From Yersinia kristensenii (GTDB taxonomy: Bacteria > Pseudomonadota > Gammaproteobacteria > Enterobacterales > Enterobacteriaceae): a DNA stretch of 64,000 bases. The stretch's first letter is position 1, and every line of letters begins with the position of its first letter. Under the pieces are notes generated by a model, which saw only the letters and a program-made list of their open reading frames with translations, was not told the DNA's origin and made no database searches. The position numbers were made by a program, and so were the translations under genes. Below are positions 20,321 to 28,772 of the stretch, piece after piece. The DNA is taken from assembly GCF_900460525.1 (NCBI RefSeq), contig NZ_UHIY01000001.1, forward strand, positions 1,736,001-1,800,000. The letters run 5' to 3'.

Positions 20321-21814
20321 ATGTCAGCACAAAATCCATCGAGCAACTCATCAAGCAATCCATTACAAGCGCAACGACACAGCGACGGTGTTTATCATAT
20401 CGGCTATTTTGTCGGCGGTTCTTGGCATCAAGCGCAGGATACTTTCGACGTCCGTAACCCTGCTACCGGCGAGTTAGTCGCAAAAGTCGCTAAATCGGGT
20501 AAACAGGAAACAGAAGCCGCGATTAAAGCCGCCAGCGAAGCTTTCCCTGCCTGGCGCAAAACCCCCGCTAAACAGCGTGCAGAAATTTTACAACGTTGGT
20601 ATCTGCTGATATTGGAGCACCAGCAATCATTGGCCGAGATAATGGTTTCTGAGCAAGGTAAACCATTGAAAGAAGCCCTGGGCGAGGTTGCTTATGCCGC
20701 CAGCTTTATTCAATGGTTTAGTGAGCAGGCTAAACGTGCCAATGGCGAAATCATCCCGCCCGCCAAAGAAGGTGCCCGCATTCTGGCGACCCGTGAGCCG
20801 GTCGGTGTAGTTGCTGCTATCACGCCGTGGAACTTCCCACTGGCGATGCTCACTCGCAAACTGGGGCCAGCACTGGCGGCCGGTTGTACTGGGCTGATTA
20901 AACCGGCCAATAATACGCCGTTATCCGCTTTTGCTTTGCTGGCGCTGGCCGAGCAGGCGGGGGTGCCAGCCGGTGTGTTGAATGGTGTCGCCGGTGATAC
21001 CCATGCTATCAGTGATGCCATCATGGCCAGCCCTGAAGTGCGCAAAATCTCCTTTACTGGCTCGACCGAAGTCGGCAAAACGCTGATGCGCAATGCCGCT
21101 GCTACCATGAAGAAAATCTCCATGGAACTGGGTGGGAATGCGCCGTATATCGTATTTGATGATGCCGATTTGGATGCTGCCATCGCGGGTGCCATGGCCT
21201 GTAAATTCCGCAATGCCGGGCAAGTCTGTGTTTGCGTTAACCGCTTCTATATTCAGGATGGCGTCTATGACGAGTTTGTTAATCGGCTGGCTGCTGAAGT
21301 TAAGAAACTGAAAGTGGGCAACGGCATGGATAAAAACGTCAATATGGGGCCGCTAATTAATCTCGCAGGGTTGGAAAAGGTGGAAGATCACGTCAAAGAC
21401 GCGCTTGAAAAAGGCGGGCGATTATTGGCTGGGGGTCACCGCCATGAACTGGGCGGTAATTTCTTCCAGCCGACGGTGATTGCGGATGCTACAGAGCAGA
21501 TGAAAGTGGCCTCTGAAGAGACTTTTGGCCCGCTGGCAGCGTGTTTCCGTTTTAAAACGGAAGAGGAAGTCATTCAGCGGGCGAATAACACGCCATTCGG
21601 GTTGGCGGCTTATTTCTATACTCAGAACTTGCAACGGGTATTCCGGGTTTCAGACGCGCTGGAAAGCGGTATGATTGGTGTGAACGAAAGCTCGGTTTCA
21701 ACCGAGTTAGCGCCTTTCGGTGGTGTTAAAGAGTCTGGCCTGGGGCGTGAAGGTTCAGTACTGGGGTTGGATGAGTTTATGGAAGTCAAAACCCTGCATC
21801 TGGGTAATTTATAA
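20321..21814 (+). CDS. gabD: GabD-type NAD(P)-dependent succinate-semialdehyde dehydrogenase family protein
   Basis: This 497-residue aldehyde dehydrogenase is closest in my memory to GabD, which oxidises succinate semialdehyde to succinate in the GABA pathway. E269 in MELGGNAP is the general base and C303 in AGQVCVCVNR the nucleophile; the NAD(P) site PWNFPLAMLTRKLGPALAAGC is present. GabD has Thr before the cysteine (GQTCVCAN), here Val. It has about 15 extra Ser/Asn-rich N-terminal residues compared with E. coli GabD (482). The start has a strong AGGAGG ribosome site. There is no gabT or gabP nearby, so the true substrate is uncertain; the call is at family level. Confidence 0.8.
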   Translation: MSAQNPSSNSSSNPLQAQRHSDGVYHIGYFVGGSWHQAQDTFDVRNPATGELVAKVAKSGKQETEAAIKAASEAFPAWRKTPAKQRAEILQRWYLLILEHQQSLAEIMVSEQGKPLKEALGEVAYAASFIQWFSEQAKRANGEIIPPAKEGARILATREPVGVVAAITPWNFPLAMLTRKLGPALAAGCTGLIKPANNTPLSAFALLALAEQAGVPAGVLNGVAGDTHAISDAIMASPEVRKISFTGSTEVGKTLMRNAAATMKKISMELGGNAPYIVFDDADLDAAIAGAMACKFRNAGQVCVCVNRFYIQDGVYDEFVNRLAAEVKKLKVGNGMDKNVNMGPLINLAGLEKVEDHVKDALEKGGRLLAGGHRHELGGNFFQPTVIADATEQMKVASEETFGPLAACFRFKTEEEVIQRANNTPFGLAAYFYTQNLQRVFRVSDALESGMIGVNESSVSTELAPFGGVKESGLGREGSVLGLDEFMEVKTLHLGNL

Positions 21815-21898
21815 ATTGGATTGGTGAATAAAAGTGGTCGTGGTTTATCGCGATGAGCAGCAAAACTGTTATTGGGAGCCTAAAGGGTAAGGAGCGCC

Positions 21899-22372
21899 AT
21901 GAATAAACGATTTATAGCCATTCTCGGGGCGTTATTGCTGCTGGCCGTGGCAGCATGGCAAAGTATTGACGGCGTCACTGTGCGTGCTATCGGCCAGGCA
22001 CCGGATCTTGAGCGCCCGCGGTTATCGGCCCCGGCATCTATTGAGCAATTAACTCAGCACCAGCAGGTGGTCAAATACTTGCAAGCCCATCACCGCCTGC
22101 CGGATTTTTATATTACCAAGCAACAGGCACGTGAAAAAGGCTGGAATCCCAAAGACGGCAATTTGTGTAAGGTATTGCCGGGTAAGGCTATTGGTGGCGA
22201 TCGTTTTTCTAACCGTGAACGCCAACTGCCCGATGCCAAAGGCCGCAACTGGCGTGAGGCCGATGTAAATTATCGTTGCGGGCATCGTGGTACAGATCGG
22301 TTACTTTACTCTAATGACGGCCTGATTTATCTGACTCAGGATCACTACAAGCATTTCATTCGGATGGAGTGA
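21899..22372 (+). CDS. Exported barnase-family guanyl-specific ribonuclease
   Basis: The C-terminal 105 residues align closely with Bacillus barnase. All catalytic positions are present: K74 (in YITKQQA), E120 (WREADVN), R130 and R134 (GHRGTDRLLYS) and H149 (TQDHYK), corresponding to barnase K27, E73, R83, R87 and H102. Residues 4-21 form a hydrophobic signal peptide or anchor (FIAILGALLLLAVAAW), so the enzyme should leave the cytoplasm. Two cysteines, C90 and C127, absent from barnase, could form a periplasmic disulfide. Ribosome site AAGGAG lies four bases before the ATG. The inhibitor gene follows after four bases. Role (secreted toxin, RNA scavenging) is not shown by sequence. Confidence 0.92.
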   Translation: MNKRFIAILGALLLLAVAAWQSIDGVTVRAIGQAPDLERPRLSAPASIEQLTQHQQVVKYLQAHHRLPDFYITKQQAREKGWNPKDGNLCKVLPGKAIGGDRFSNRERQLPDAKGRNWREADVNYRCGHRGTDRLLYSNDGLIYLTQDHYKHFIRME

Positions 22373-22376
22373 AAAG

Positions 22377-22643
22377 ATGGTAAAAGTGGTATTCGATTTT
22401 GACCATATACCTGATCTTCCTGCTTTTTATCGCGCATTTTCCGAAAAATTTGCGTTGAGCGAAAGTTTTGGTGCCAATCTGGATGCGCTGTGGGATGTGG
22501 TAACCGGCGAGATAGCTTTACCGGTAGAGATTGAATTTATTCATTTCAATCACCGCCGGAAACGCCGTTTTGGGGCAATCGTTTTATTGTTCGAAGAGGC
22601 GGAAGAGGAGCTGGCGGGGAGCCTGCGTTTCAATATAACTTGA
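22377..22643 (+). CDS. yhcO: Barstar-family ribonuclease inhibitor (YhcO-like)
   Basis: This 88-residue protein has the barstar fold signature ESFGANLDALWDVVTGEIALPVEIEF, equivalent to barstar's helix 2 and its barnase-contacting acid residues. It starts four bases after the ribonuclease stop with GGAGTG as ribosome site, so both are made from one message. It has no signal peptide, fitting a cytoplasmic inhibitor that protects the producer before export. In E. coli K-12 an orphan barstar homologue (yhcO) sits next to aaeB; here the cognate enzyme is also present. Confidence 0.9.
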   Translation: MVKVVFDFDHIPDLPAFYRAFSEKFALSESFGANLDALWDVVTGEIALPVEIEFIHFNHRRKRRFGAIVLLFEEAEEELAGSLRFNIT

Positions 22644-22693
22644 ACTGGCCCCTTTGAGTCGGAAGCCGGGTTAGACCCGGCCCCGCCCGATGA

Positions 22694-23245
22694 TTACTGT
22701 TTCTCAGCCAATTCACGCAGATACTGGAAAATCTGGCGGAATGATTTTGGCGGCTTGTTGGTGGCTTTCTCTTTCTGAGCATTACGCACCAAGCTACGCA
22801 GCTGTTGGCGATCAGCATCTGGATACAATTCCAACACGGTCGGGATGACATCATCACCCTCTTCAACCAAACGGTCGCGCAGTAATTCCAGCTTATGGAA
22901 CAGCGAGACTTGCTGGTTATGGCGATTTTTCAGTTTATCCAATGCAGTTTGAATCGGTTCTACATCACGGGCGCGCAGCATTTTACCAATTAACTGGATC
23001 TGACGGCGACGGCCTTCTTTCTTGATTTTCTGTGCCAATTCAACGGCAGCCAGCAGATCTTCATCCAACGAGATCTTCTCTAGCGCATTTTTACCCAACT
23101 CAACCAGTTCGGTGCCGAGATCTTTCAGCGCTTCCGCGTCACGTTTAATTTCACTTTTACTGACCCAGATAATTTCTTCATCATCGTCATTTTTATCTTC
23201 TGGGACTTCATCTAGCCAGTCTTCGGGCTGTTTGTTCATGGTCAA
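22694..23245 (-). CDS. darP: DarP (YjgA), 50S ribosome biogenesis factor
   Basis: DarP (formerly YjgA, UPF0307) associates with late 50S assembly intermediates and helps peptidyl-transferase centre maturation. The 183-residue product is highly charged and helical, starts with the acidic [17 protein letters not shown] and contains the conserved [18 protein letters not shown] and [13 protein letters not shown] segments. It is divergent from pmbA (tldE), as yjgA is in E. coli. A short hairpin, GCCGGGT/ACCCGGC at 22666-22682, between barstar and darP may end transcripts from both sides. Confidence 0.94.
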   Translation of the reverse strand: MTMNKQPEDWLDEVPEDKNDDDEEIIWVSKSEIKRDAEALKDLGTELVELGKNALEKISLDEDLLAAVELAQKIKKEGRRRQIQLIGKMLRARDVEPIQTALDKLKNRHNQQVSLFHKLELLRDRLVEEGDDVIPTVLELYPDADRQQLRSLVRNAQKEKATNKPPKSFRQIFQYLRELAEKQ

Positions 23246-23407
23246 ATTCCTTAAAAAGAGGCTAATTGTAGCAGGCTGTTGGCTTTCTGCGAAATTGTAC
23301 CAAGATCTCTGATAAACTCAGAATTAAGGCATTCTCTATTTTATCCGTGTAAGTCGTCGTATTACGACACTTTCCTGAACGATTATCTCATTAATTATGG
23401 CAGACTG

Positions 23408-24748
23408 ATGAAAGTAGTCACTCAAGTTGCAGAACAGCGTAAAACGCTGGAACAAGCAGTTGCACAGGCTTTAGAGCTAGCCCGTGCGGGTTCTGATGCG
23501 GCCGAAGTTGCCGTAAGCAAAACCACCGGAATCAGTGTCAGCACCCGCTTTGGTGAAGTGGAAAACGTGGAATTCAACAGCGATGGCGCGCTGGGGATCA
23601 CGGTTTATCACCAACAGCGTAAGGGTAGTGCCTCCACCACTGACTTAAATCCAGATGCGGTTGCCCGTACGGTGCAGGCTGCACTGGATATCGCCCGCTA
23701 TACCTCACCGGATCCTTATGCTGGCCCGGCGGAAAAATCGCTACTGGCTTTTGAAGCACCGGATCTGGATTTGTTCCATCCGAGCGATTTAGATGCAGAG
23801 CAAGGTATCTTGTTGGCCGCCCGAGCAGAGCAAGCGGCATTACAGGCTGACAAGCGGATTACCAATACCGAGGGGGGAAGTTTTAATAGCCATTATGGCA
23901 TCAGGGTGTTCGGTAATAACCACGGGATGTTACAGAGCTACTGCTCAAGCCGTCATTCACTCTCCAGCAGTGTGATTGCTGAGCACAATGGTGATATGGA
24001 GCGGGATTACGCCTATACCATTGGCCGGCGAATGGAAGATTTAGCTAACCCGGAATGGATCGGCGAAGAGTGCGCCCGCCGAACTTTATCCCGTTTGTCA
24101 CCTCGTAAACTGCCGACTATGCAGTCGCCGGTGCTGTTTGCCGCAGAAGTTGCCACCGGTCTGTTTGGTCACTTGGTTTCGGCCATCAGCGGCGGCAATA
24201 TTTATCGTAAATCCACTTTCTTACTCGACCACCTTGGCAAGCAGATTTTGCCGGAGTGGCTAACCATTGAAGAACACCCACATTTACTGCGTGGCTTGGC
24301 TTCGACTCCCTTTGACAGTGAAGGCGTGCGCACGTTACAACGCGAAATCGTCAAGGACGGGGTGCTGCAAACCTATCTGTTGACCAGCTATTCGGCCCGG
24401 AAGTTGGGGCTGCAAAGTACCGGCCATGCGGGGGGCATTCATAACTGGCGTATTGCTGGGCAGGGGCAGGATTTTGCCGGGATGCTCAAGCAACTGGACA
24501 AAGGTTTGGTGGTGACGGAGCTGATGGGGCAAGGGGTTAGCACCGTGACCGGTGATTATTCCCGTGGTGCAGCCGGTTTCTGGGTTGAAAACGGCGAGAT
24601 TCAATATCCGGTCAGTGAGATAACTATCGCCGGTAATCTGAAAGACATGCTGCGCAATATCGTGAGTGTCGGCAGCGATATTGAAACCCGCAGTAACATT
24701 CAGTGCGGCTCTATTTTATTACCAGCCATGAAGATTGCGGGCGAGTAA
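23408..24748 (+). CDS. pmbA: PmbA/TldE, partner subunit of the TldD metalloprotease
   Basis: TldE lacks the zinc motif and forms the active heterodimer with TldD (13.8 kb in this window). The 446-residue product has the conserved [24 protein letters not shown] region near residue 40, the [13 protein letters not shown] segment and [29 protein letters not shown] near the C-terminus. I start it at ATG 23408 ([17 protein letters not shown]), matching E. coli MKVISQVEAQRK; the frame stays open 129 bases upstream but that part is not conserved. A terminator follows the stop. Confidence 0.95.
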   Translation: MKVVTQVAEQRKTLEQAVAQALELARAGSDAAEVAVSKTTGISVSTRFGEVENVEFNSDGALGITVYHQQRKGSASTTDLNPDAVARTVQAALDIARYTSPDPYAGPAEKSLLAFEAPDLDLFHPSDLDAEQGILLAARAEQAALQADKRITNTEGGSFNSHYGIRVFGNNHGMLQSYCSSRHSLSSSVIAEHNGDMERDYAYTIGRRMEDLANPEWIGEECARRTLSRLSPRKLPTMQSPVLFAAEVATGLFGHLVSAISGGNIYRKSTFLLDHLGKQILPEWLTIEEHPHLLRGLASTPFDSEGVRTLQREIVKDGVLQTYLLTSYSARKLGLQSTGHAGGIHNWRIAGQGQDFAGMLKQLDKGLVVTELMGQGVSTVTGDYSRGAAGFWVENGEIQYPVSEITIAGNLKDMLRNIVSVGSDIETRSNIQCGSILLPAMKIAGE

Positions 24749-24769
24749 TAGATTATTGCTGTAAATCTA

Positions 24770-24798
24770 AAGCTGGCCTCTGTTGCCAGCTTTTTTTT
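24770..24798 (+). terminator. Intrinsic terminator of pmbA
   Basis: AGCTGGC at 24771-24777 pairs with GCCAGCT at 24785-24791, with a seven-base loop, and eight T residues follow. This is a textbook rho-independent terminator. Confidence 0.9.
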
Positions 24799-24937
24799 GG
24801 TCTGAATCCCACCCCATCCCATTTCTTAACTGATTACAAAAAATCATTGTCAGATTGCTCCTGCATTGCCTATGTTATGTATGAGCAATGTAATAGTAAT
24901 GTGCCGTGATTTAACAATAATTATAAGGAATGTGAGC

Positions 24938-25324
24938 ATGAATAAGAAAATAATGAGCTTGATGGCCGCGGCATTGCTGTGTGCCAGCAGCATGGCGATG
25001 GCGGCCAGCGTGGCAGATAACATGGATACCATTGCCGAGAATTACGGCAAAGTGCTGAAGGCCGACTCTACCGATGTGATTAAACAAGGTTTACAGGCGA
25101 TGCGGGTAGCCGCGCAAGATGCACAGAAAGGGATTCCGACCAAGTTGAAAGACAAAGCTGAAGATAGTCCCGAAGTGAAAGATTTCCGCCACGGTTTAGA
25201 TTTATTGATCGGGCAGATTGATGGTGCGCTGGCATTGGCCGATCAAGGTAAGTTAGATGAGGCTAAAAAAGCGGCACAAGACTTTAAACCGACGCGCGAT
25301 ACTTACCACAAAAAGTACCGCTGA
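24938..25324 (+). CDS. cybC: Cytochrome b562, periplasmic
   Basis: Cytochrome b562 is a four-helix-bundle haem protein of the periplasm with an uncertain electron-transfer role. The 128-residue precursor has a signal peptide (MNKKIMSLMAAALLCASSMAMA, cleaved before ASVADNM). The mature part has the haem ligands Met7 (ADNMDTI) and the histidine near the C-terminus (DTYHKKYR). I start at ATG 24938, after TAAGGAA; longer frames upstream extend into non-conserved sequence. In E. coli cybC also follows pmbA. Confidence 0.95.
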   Translation: MNKKIMSLMAAALLCASSMAMAASVADNMDTIAENYGKVLKADSTDVIKQGLQAMRVAAQDAQKGIPTKLKDKAEDSPEVKDFRHGLDLLIGQIDGALALADQGKLDEAKKAAQDFKPTRDTYHKKYR

Positions 25325-25372
25325 TCAGGGAAAGAGGGTAATGGCCTTAGGTCGTTACCCTCATGACACCAA

Positions 25373-25783
25373 TTAGCGGTGATATTCACCGGCGGCTTCT
25401 GGCTGGTAAAGCAATTCCAGCACGATAATGCGGGCTTCATCCCCACCCGGTAATTTCCAACTAATTTCGTTATTCACATGCAACCCCAGCAATGCCGCAC
25501 CTAATGGTGCCATGACGGAGAGCTGCTCGTTGCTGTCTTTCAGCGACGCCGGATAAACCAATGTGCGGATATGTTCTTCCTGGCTGTTCAGATCGCGAAA
25601 ACGTACGCGACTGTTCATGGTCACGACATCTGCCGGGATAGCATTAGGTGGCAGGATTTCTGCCCGATCCAGTTCTTCATTGAGCGCTGTTGCGACCACT
25701 GAACCGGCAAAGGCCGGTTGCGCCAGTAACGCATCCAAACGTTCAGCATCCAGCTCGTTAATCGTGATGGTTGGCTTGGTCAT
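25373..25783 (-). CDS. rnk: Rnk, regulator of nucleoside diphosphate kinase (Gre-factor-like)
   Basis: Rnk is an RNA-polymerase-binding protein related to GreA/GreB with a short coiled coil. The 136-residue product has an N-terminal helical hairpin (about 8-45) and a C-terminal FKBP-like Gre domain with [14 protein letters not shown] and [14 protein letters not shown]. The ATG at 25783 ([20 protein letters not shown]) matches the E. coli start and follows GAGAG; an upstream extension of 16 residues is not conserved. A strong hairpin lies in its presumed 5' leader. Confidence 0.93.
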   Translation of the reverse strand: MTKPTITINELDAERLDALLAQPAFAGSVVATALNEELDRAEILPPNAIPADVVTMNSRVRFRDLNSQEEHIRTLVYPASLKDSNEQLSVMAPLGAALLGLHVNNEISWKLPGGDEARIIVLELLYQPEAAGEYHR

Positions 25784-26192
25784 ACCACTCTCCAATTCAA
25801 TTTCAACAAAACATAAAAACAACACCCCCACGCCATAGGAGAGGGGGTGTTCGAAAATAGCTTAATATTACTCTGATATTAGGCGCTTCCGGCGAGAAAA
25901 GAAAGAGATCCGGATCACGAACTTTTTTCCACCGTCTATTTCTATTTCTCGATTACATAGCAAGTTATTTTGTTGTTAATGATTAAGTTAGGGATGTAAC
26001 GGCGTATTTTGCGAAAGTGATCCCGTCGGTCCATTACATTTCCACTTTGAACTGGAAAAAATGCCGCTACACACCCATTCCGCTTGCAGGTAGGGTGATG
26101 TTATAGCGCAGAGGCAAGGGATGACGAATAAATAACTGAACTTATCTTTGCAGTCAGAAAGTTGTAGCAGTAAGGAATAGAGGATTGCCAGC
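25784..26192. promoter_or_regulatory. Divergent gap between rnk and the accessory cassette, with a strong hairpin
   Basis: No gene in these 409 bases. AACACCCCC at 25821-25829 pairs with GGGGGTGTT at 25843-25851; read on the minus strand the hairpin is followed by GTTTTTATGTTTT, so it could be an attenuator in the rnk leader or the terminator of a short minus-strand RNA. The remaining ~340 bases should hold the promoter of the cassette that starts at 26193; it contains GATCCGGATC at about 25908, but I cannot assign an operator. Confidence 0.45.
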
Positions 26193-26537
26193 GTGAATGA
26201 TGTAGCCGCATTGAATGCAGCCGAAGACCCTGGAATGAAAGAGGCCATTATCATCACTGAGCGGGTATTAGGTGAAATTACCGCGATGTTAAATGCCGAA
26301 AATATTTTTACCAATGCTGTTCAACAGCAAATGTTGACATCACATATTCGGGCTATGGTATTGCGCTCAATAACGGGCGAGCCACTACCTGAAGTCGATA
26401 AATCATTATTTGATGAGATTTCAGCACATTCGATGAAAATGGCTCAGAAAGTGGTCGATGAATTTCCTAATTTACCCATTGAAGAAGCTTATTTGTTGTC
26501 AGTGCATTTTGAAGTAGCGAAAGATAATAATTCATAA
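26193..26537 (+). CDS. Single-PRD protein (EF_0829-type), first gene of the cassette
   Basis: This 114-residue protein is a lone PTS-regulation domain. Two PRD histidines are visible, H51 in LTSHIRAMVLR and H105 in LSVHFEVAK, which in PRDs are targets of phosphoryl transfer from HPr or EIIB. There is no DNA-binding domain. It starts with GTG at 26193; AGAGG lies 9-10 bases upstream. It is the first of eight same-strand genes with short gaps or overlaps. From memory it belongs to the family first noted next to Enterococcus faecalis EF_0830-0839; no function is established. It may be a phosphorylation-controlled partner of the transporter or of the regulator at 33240. Confidence 0.75.
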   Translation: MNDVAALNAAEDPGMKEAIIITERVLGEITAMLNAENIFTNAVQQQMLTSHIRAMVLRSITGEPLPEVDKSLFDEISAHSMKMAQKVVDEFPNLPIEEAYLLSVHFEVAKDNNS

Positions 26538-26560
26538 AAACCTGTTCTGGAGAAAATACT

Positions 26561-26926
26561 ATGAGTCAAATTACTGTTGTGATTGGCGACCGTTTAGGAA
26601 AAGGCCAGAAAGTCGGGCAAGGCGTTGAATTAGCTGGTGGCCGCGTGGTGGTTATTCCCGGAGTGGCTGCAGATATGAAATTGGGTGATGTGATGAATAG
26701 CGAAAAAGCAGATTTCGGTATTTCATTCTGTGGTAGTGGCGGTGCAGGTGCTATTACGGCACAAAATAAATATGGCTACAAAGCAAAATACGGCATGCGT
26801 TCAGTGGAAGAAGGTGTGACGGCAATAAATGAAGGCTGCAAGGTTTTAGGCTTCGGATTTATGGATAAAGAAGAATTAGGGCAAAAGTTAGTGGAAGCCT
26901 ATATCAAGAAATATGGTCAGCCGTAA
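26561..26926 (+). CDS. Glycine-rich SFCGS family protein (EF_0830 type)
   Basis: This 121-residue soluble protein of unknown function contains the family signature SFCGSGGAGAITAQN with a single cysteine motif at C57 (a second cysteine lies further on, in EGCKVLGFGF). The N-terminal VVIGDRLGKGQKVGQG looks like a glycine-rich nucleotide- or phosphate-binding loop. The C-G-S-G context recalls the phosphocysteine loop of some PTS EIIB domains, though it is mid-protein rather than N-terminal, so this is only a suggestion. The ribosome site CTGGAG precedes the ATG, and the stop overlaps the next start by one base (TAATG). Confidence 0.8.
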   Translation: MSQITVVIGDRLGKGQKVGQGVELAGGRVVVIPGVAADMKLGDVMNSEKADFGISFCGSGGAGAITAQNKYGYKAKYGMRSVEEGVTAINEGCKVLGFGFMDKEELGQKLVEAYIKKYGQP

Positions 26927-27222
26927 TGAAAGAGCAATATACCACTCAGGTGCAAGTCAAAGGTAAAGGCGATACTAAAGGTAAAGCTTTCGCTAATGCA
27001 CTCGGTAATGTCCAGAATACCGTGTTGAAGTCGACACAAAATATTTTGCTGCGGATTGAACCACAAGACGTAAAAGTCTTAAAAGCAGAATTATCAGTAA
27101 AAAATGAAAAGTTTTTATTCTTTTTCCTGCCGCGAGAAAGAAAGACCTACAGCGTTGAATTAGATATTACCGTGAGTGTGACAATCATTAATACAGATAA
27201 GGTTGTCTTCATATCTAAATAA
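26926..27222 (+). CDS. DUF4312 family protein (EF_0831 type)
   Basis: A 98-residue protein of unknown function, translationally coupled to the SFCGS protein by a one-base overlap. It is basic at the N-terminus (KGKGDTKGKAF), then beta-rich, with a hydrophobic stretch FLFFFLPRERKTYSVELDITVSVTIINT. There is no signal peptide or clear membrane helix, so it is probably cytoplasmic, perhaps docking on the two membrane proteins that follow. Its family occurs, as far as I know, only beside DUF4310/DUF4311 genes. Confidence 0.78.
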   Translation: MKEQYTTQVQVKGKGDTKGKAFANALGNVQNTVLKSTQNILLRIEPQDVKVLKAELSVKNEKFLFFFLPRERKTYSVELDITVSVTIINTDKVVFISK

Positions 27223-27240
27223 GATGAAAAGGATATACTG

Positions 27241-28017
27241 ATGTTTCTAATCATTCTTTTTAAGTCGATTATTATCGGCGGACTGGTCGGTGTGGGGGTC
27301 GGTGTGGGTGCCGCCCGTATGTTCCACGCACCGACCATACAGGGAATGGGGGCGTTTCGTACCTTGGGCGAGTTGAACTCGTGTGAGGGCGATCCGGCTT
27401 CGCATTTTTCCTTTGGGTTAGGATTCTTCTTCAACGCCTGGGCTTCTTCAGTAGCAGCAGGGGCTTTTACTCAAGACGTCGACCACCGCATTATTCCTAA
27501 CTGGGGTGCCGCAGCATTGATGATTAAAAATCGTAATGTGGCGGAAACCATGCATAACCCGAAAAAAATGGCGATTGCCTGCGGAATTATCGGGGTTATC
27601 GTCGTCAGCTTTTTAAATACCACCGCATCGGCAGTTCCTGCGGCATTACAGGTCACGGCAATTAAAGTGCTGGTACCCGCGGCAAATATTCTGGTTAACA
27701 CCGTGATGCCAGTTATTTTCTGGTTAGCGGCAATTGATGCTGGGCGTCGCTCTGGATTCTGGGCCACTATTTTCGGCGGTTTGGCGCAGTTAATTATGGG
27801 CAACGCAGTACCGGGCTTGGTTTTGGGTATTTTAATTGGTAAAGGTGTTGAGGAAAGCGGCTGGAATAAAGTCACCAAAATCATGATGACAGTCATTGTG
27901 CTGTTATTCGTGCTCAGTGGTTTCTTCCGTGGATTCGATCTGAAATTCCTGGAGTCATTTAGTTTGAGTGCACCAGTATGGCTCGACACCATTCATAACG
28001 CATTAAGCGGAAAATAA
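27241..28017 (+). CDS. DUF4311 family integral membrane protein
   Basis: A 258-residue polytopic inner-membrane protein with about six hydrophobic segments, including a glycine/valine-rich first helix (IIIGGLVGVGVGVGAARMF), and a hydrophilic loop with GELNSCEGDPASHFSFG and AFTQDVDHRIIPNWG. The acidic/histidine loop could bind a polar or metal-bound substrate. It is followed 21 bases later by a second membrane protein; together they most likely form the transport unit of the cassette. The overall pattern (glycine-rich helices, re-entrant-like loops) recalls transporters, but I see no match to a known PTS EIIC or ABC permease. Confidence 0.8.
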   Translation: MFLIILFKSIIIGGLVGVGVGVGAARMFHAPTIQGMGAFRTLGELNSCEGDPASHFSFGLGFFFNAWASSVAAGAFTQDVDHRIIPNWGAAALMIKNRNVAETMHNPKKMAIACGIIGVIVVSFLNTTASAVPAALQVTAIKVLVPAANILVNTVMPVIFWLAAIDAGRRSGFWATIFGGLAQLIMGNAVPGLVLGILIGKGVEESGWNKVTKIMMTVIVLLFVLSGFFRGFDLKFLESFSLSAPVWLDTIHNALSGK

Positions 28018-28038
28018 CACAGCGAGAGGAGCTTGATG

Positions 28039-28689
28039 ATGGATGAACAAACCAAGAATAATTTCTGGTATGCCGACTGGTCATTTCCGATCTTTGTAGG
28101 ATTATTATCCTCCGGCGTATTTGCAGGTACCCATATGTATTATTTATATGGGATCGGTGCATTTAATGAAGTGGCCTTTGTTTCAATGTTACGAGCAGGA
28201 ATGGACACCGGCGTTTATGGTGCAGTGGCTGCGTTTGGTGCCAGCTTCTTATTCGCCCGAATTATCGAAGGTTCACTGGTCGGTATTTTAGATATCGGTG
28301 GTGCCATTCAAACAGGTGTGGGTTTGGGTGTGCCAGCATTATTGCTGGGGGCTGGGTTCGTCTTCCCGGTTGCTAATTTCGCTGCTTCTTTGGTGACTGG
28401 CCTGGTTATTGGTTTGGCTATCGGCTATCTGATTATTTTGGCGCGTAAATTTACGATTAACCAAAGTAATTCAACTTACGGTGCTGATGTCATGATGGGC
28501 GCAGGTAATTCATCTGGCCGCTTCTTGGGGCCCTTGATTATTTTGTCTGCCATTACCGCCTCAATTCCAATTGGTATTGGTTCTTTAGGCGGCGCATTAC
28601 TGTTTTATCTGTGGAACAAACCTATTACCGGTGGCGCAATTTTGGGGGCCATGATTTTAGGTTCTATTTTCCCAGTCGCAATCTCTTAA
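28039..28689 (+). CDS. DUF4310 family integral membrane protein
   Basis: A 216-residue membrane protein with about six helices, rich in glycine and alanine (DIGGAIQTGVGLGVPALLLGAGFVFP). The hydrophilic loop TINQSNSTYGADVMMGAGNSSGRF is a candidate substrate loop. Starts at 28036 and 28039 are both possible after GAGGAG; I give 28039 for better spacing. With the DUF4311 protein it forms the membrane part of the cassette. Function is unknown to me; transport is inferred from topology and from the catabolic genes downstream. Confidence 0.8.
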   Translation: MDEQTKNNFWYADWSFPIFVGLLSSGVFAGTHMYYLYGIGAFNEVAFVSMLRAGMDTGVYGAVAAFGASFLFARIIEGSLVGILDIGGAIQTGVGLGVPALLLGAGFVFPVANFAASLVTGLVIGLAIGYLIILARKFTINQSNSTYGADVMMGAGNSSGRFLGPLIILSAITASIPIGIGSLGGALLFYLWNKPITGGAILGAMILGSIFPVAIS

Positions 28690-28772
28690 TCCACGGGGTA
28701 AATATTCCAGTAACCGGATATTTACCCCGCCGCGACATCAAGTTAAGAAGGCTATAACGGAGAATAAAGATA

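Noticed and set aside
20321..21814. Assigning the aldehyde dehydrogenase to the aae aromatic-acid pathway
   Set aside because: It is adjacent to aaeB but separated by a palindromic repeat and has its own ribosome site; sequence is GabD-like and nothing ties it to aromatic aldehydes.
26034..26110. Sigma-54 promoter for the cassette (the rpoN gene is in the window and TTGCAGG occurs near 26089)
   Set aside because: No GG doublet at the required distance upstream of the GC, and the regulator is LicR/MtlR-type without the AAA+ domain of sigma-54 activators.
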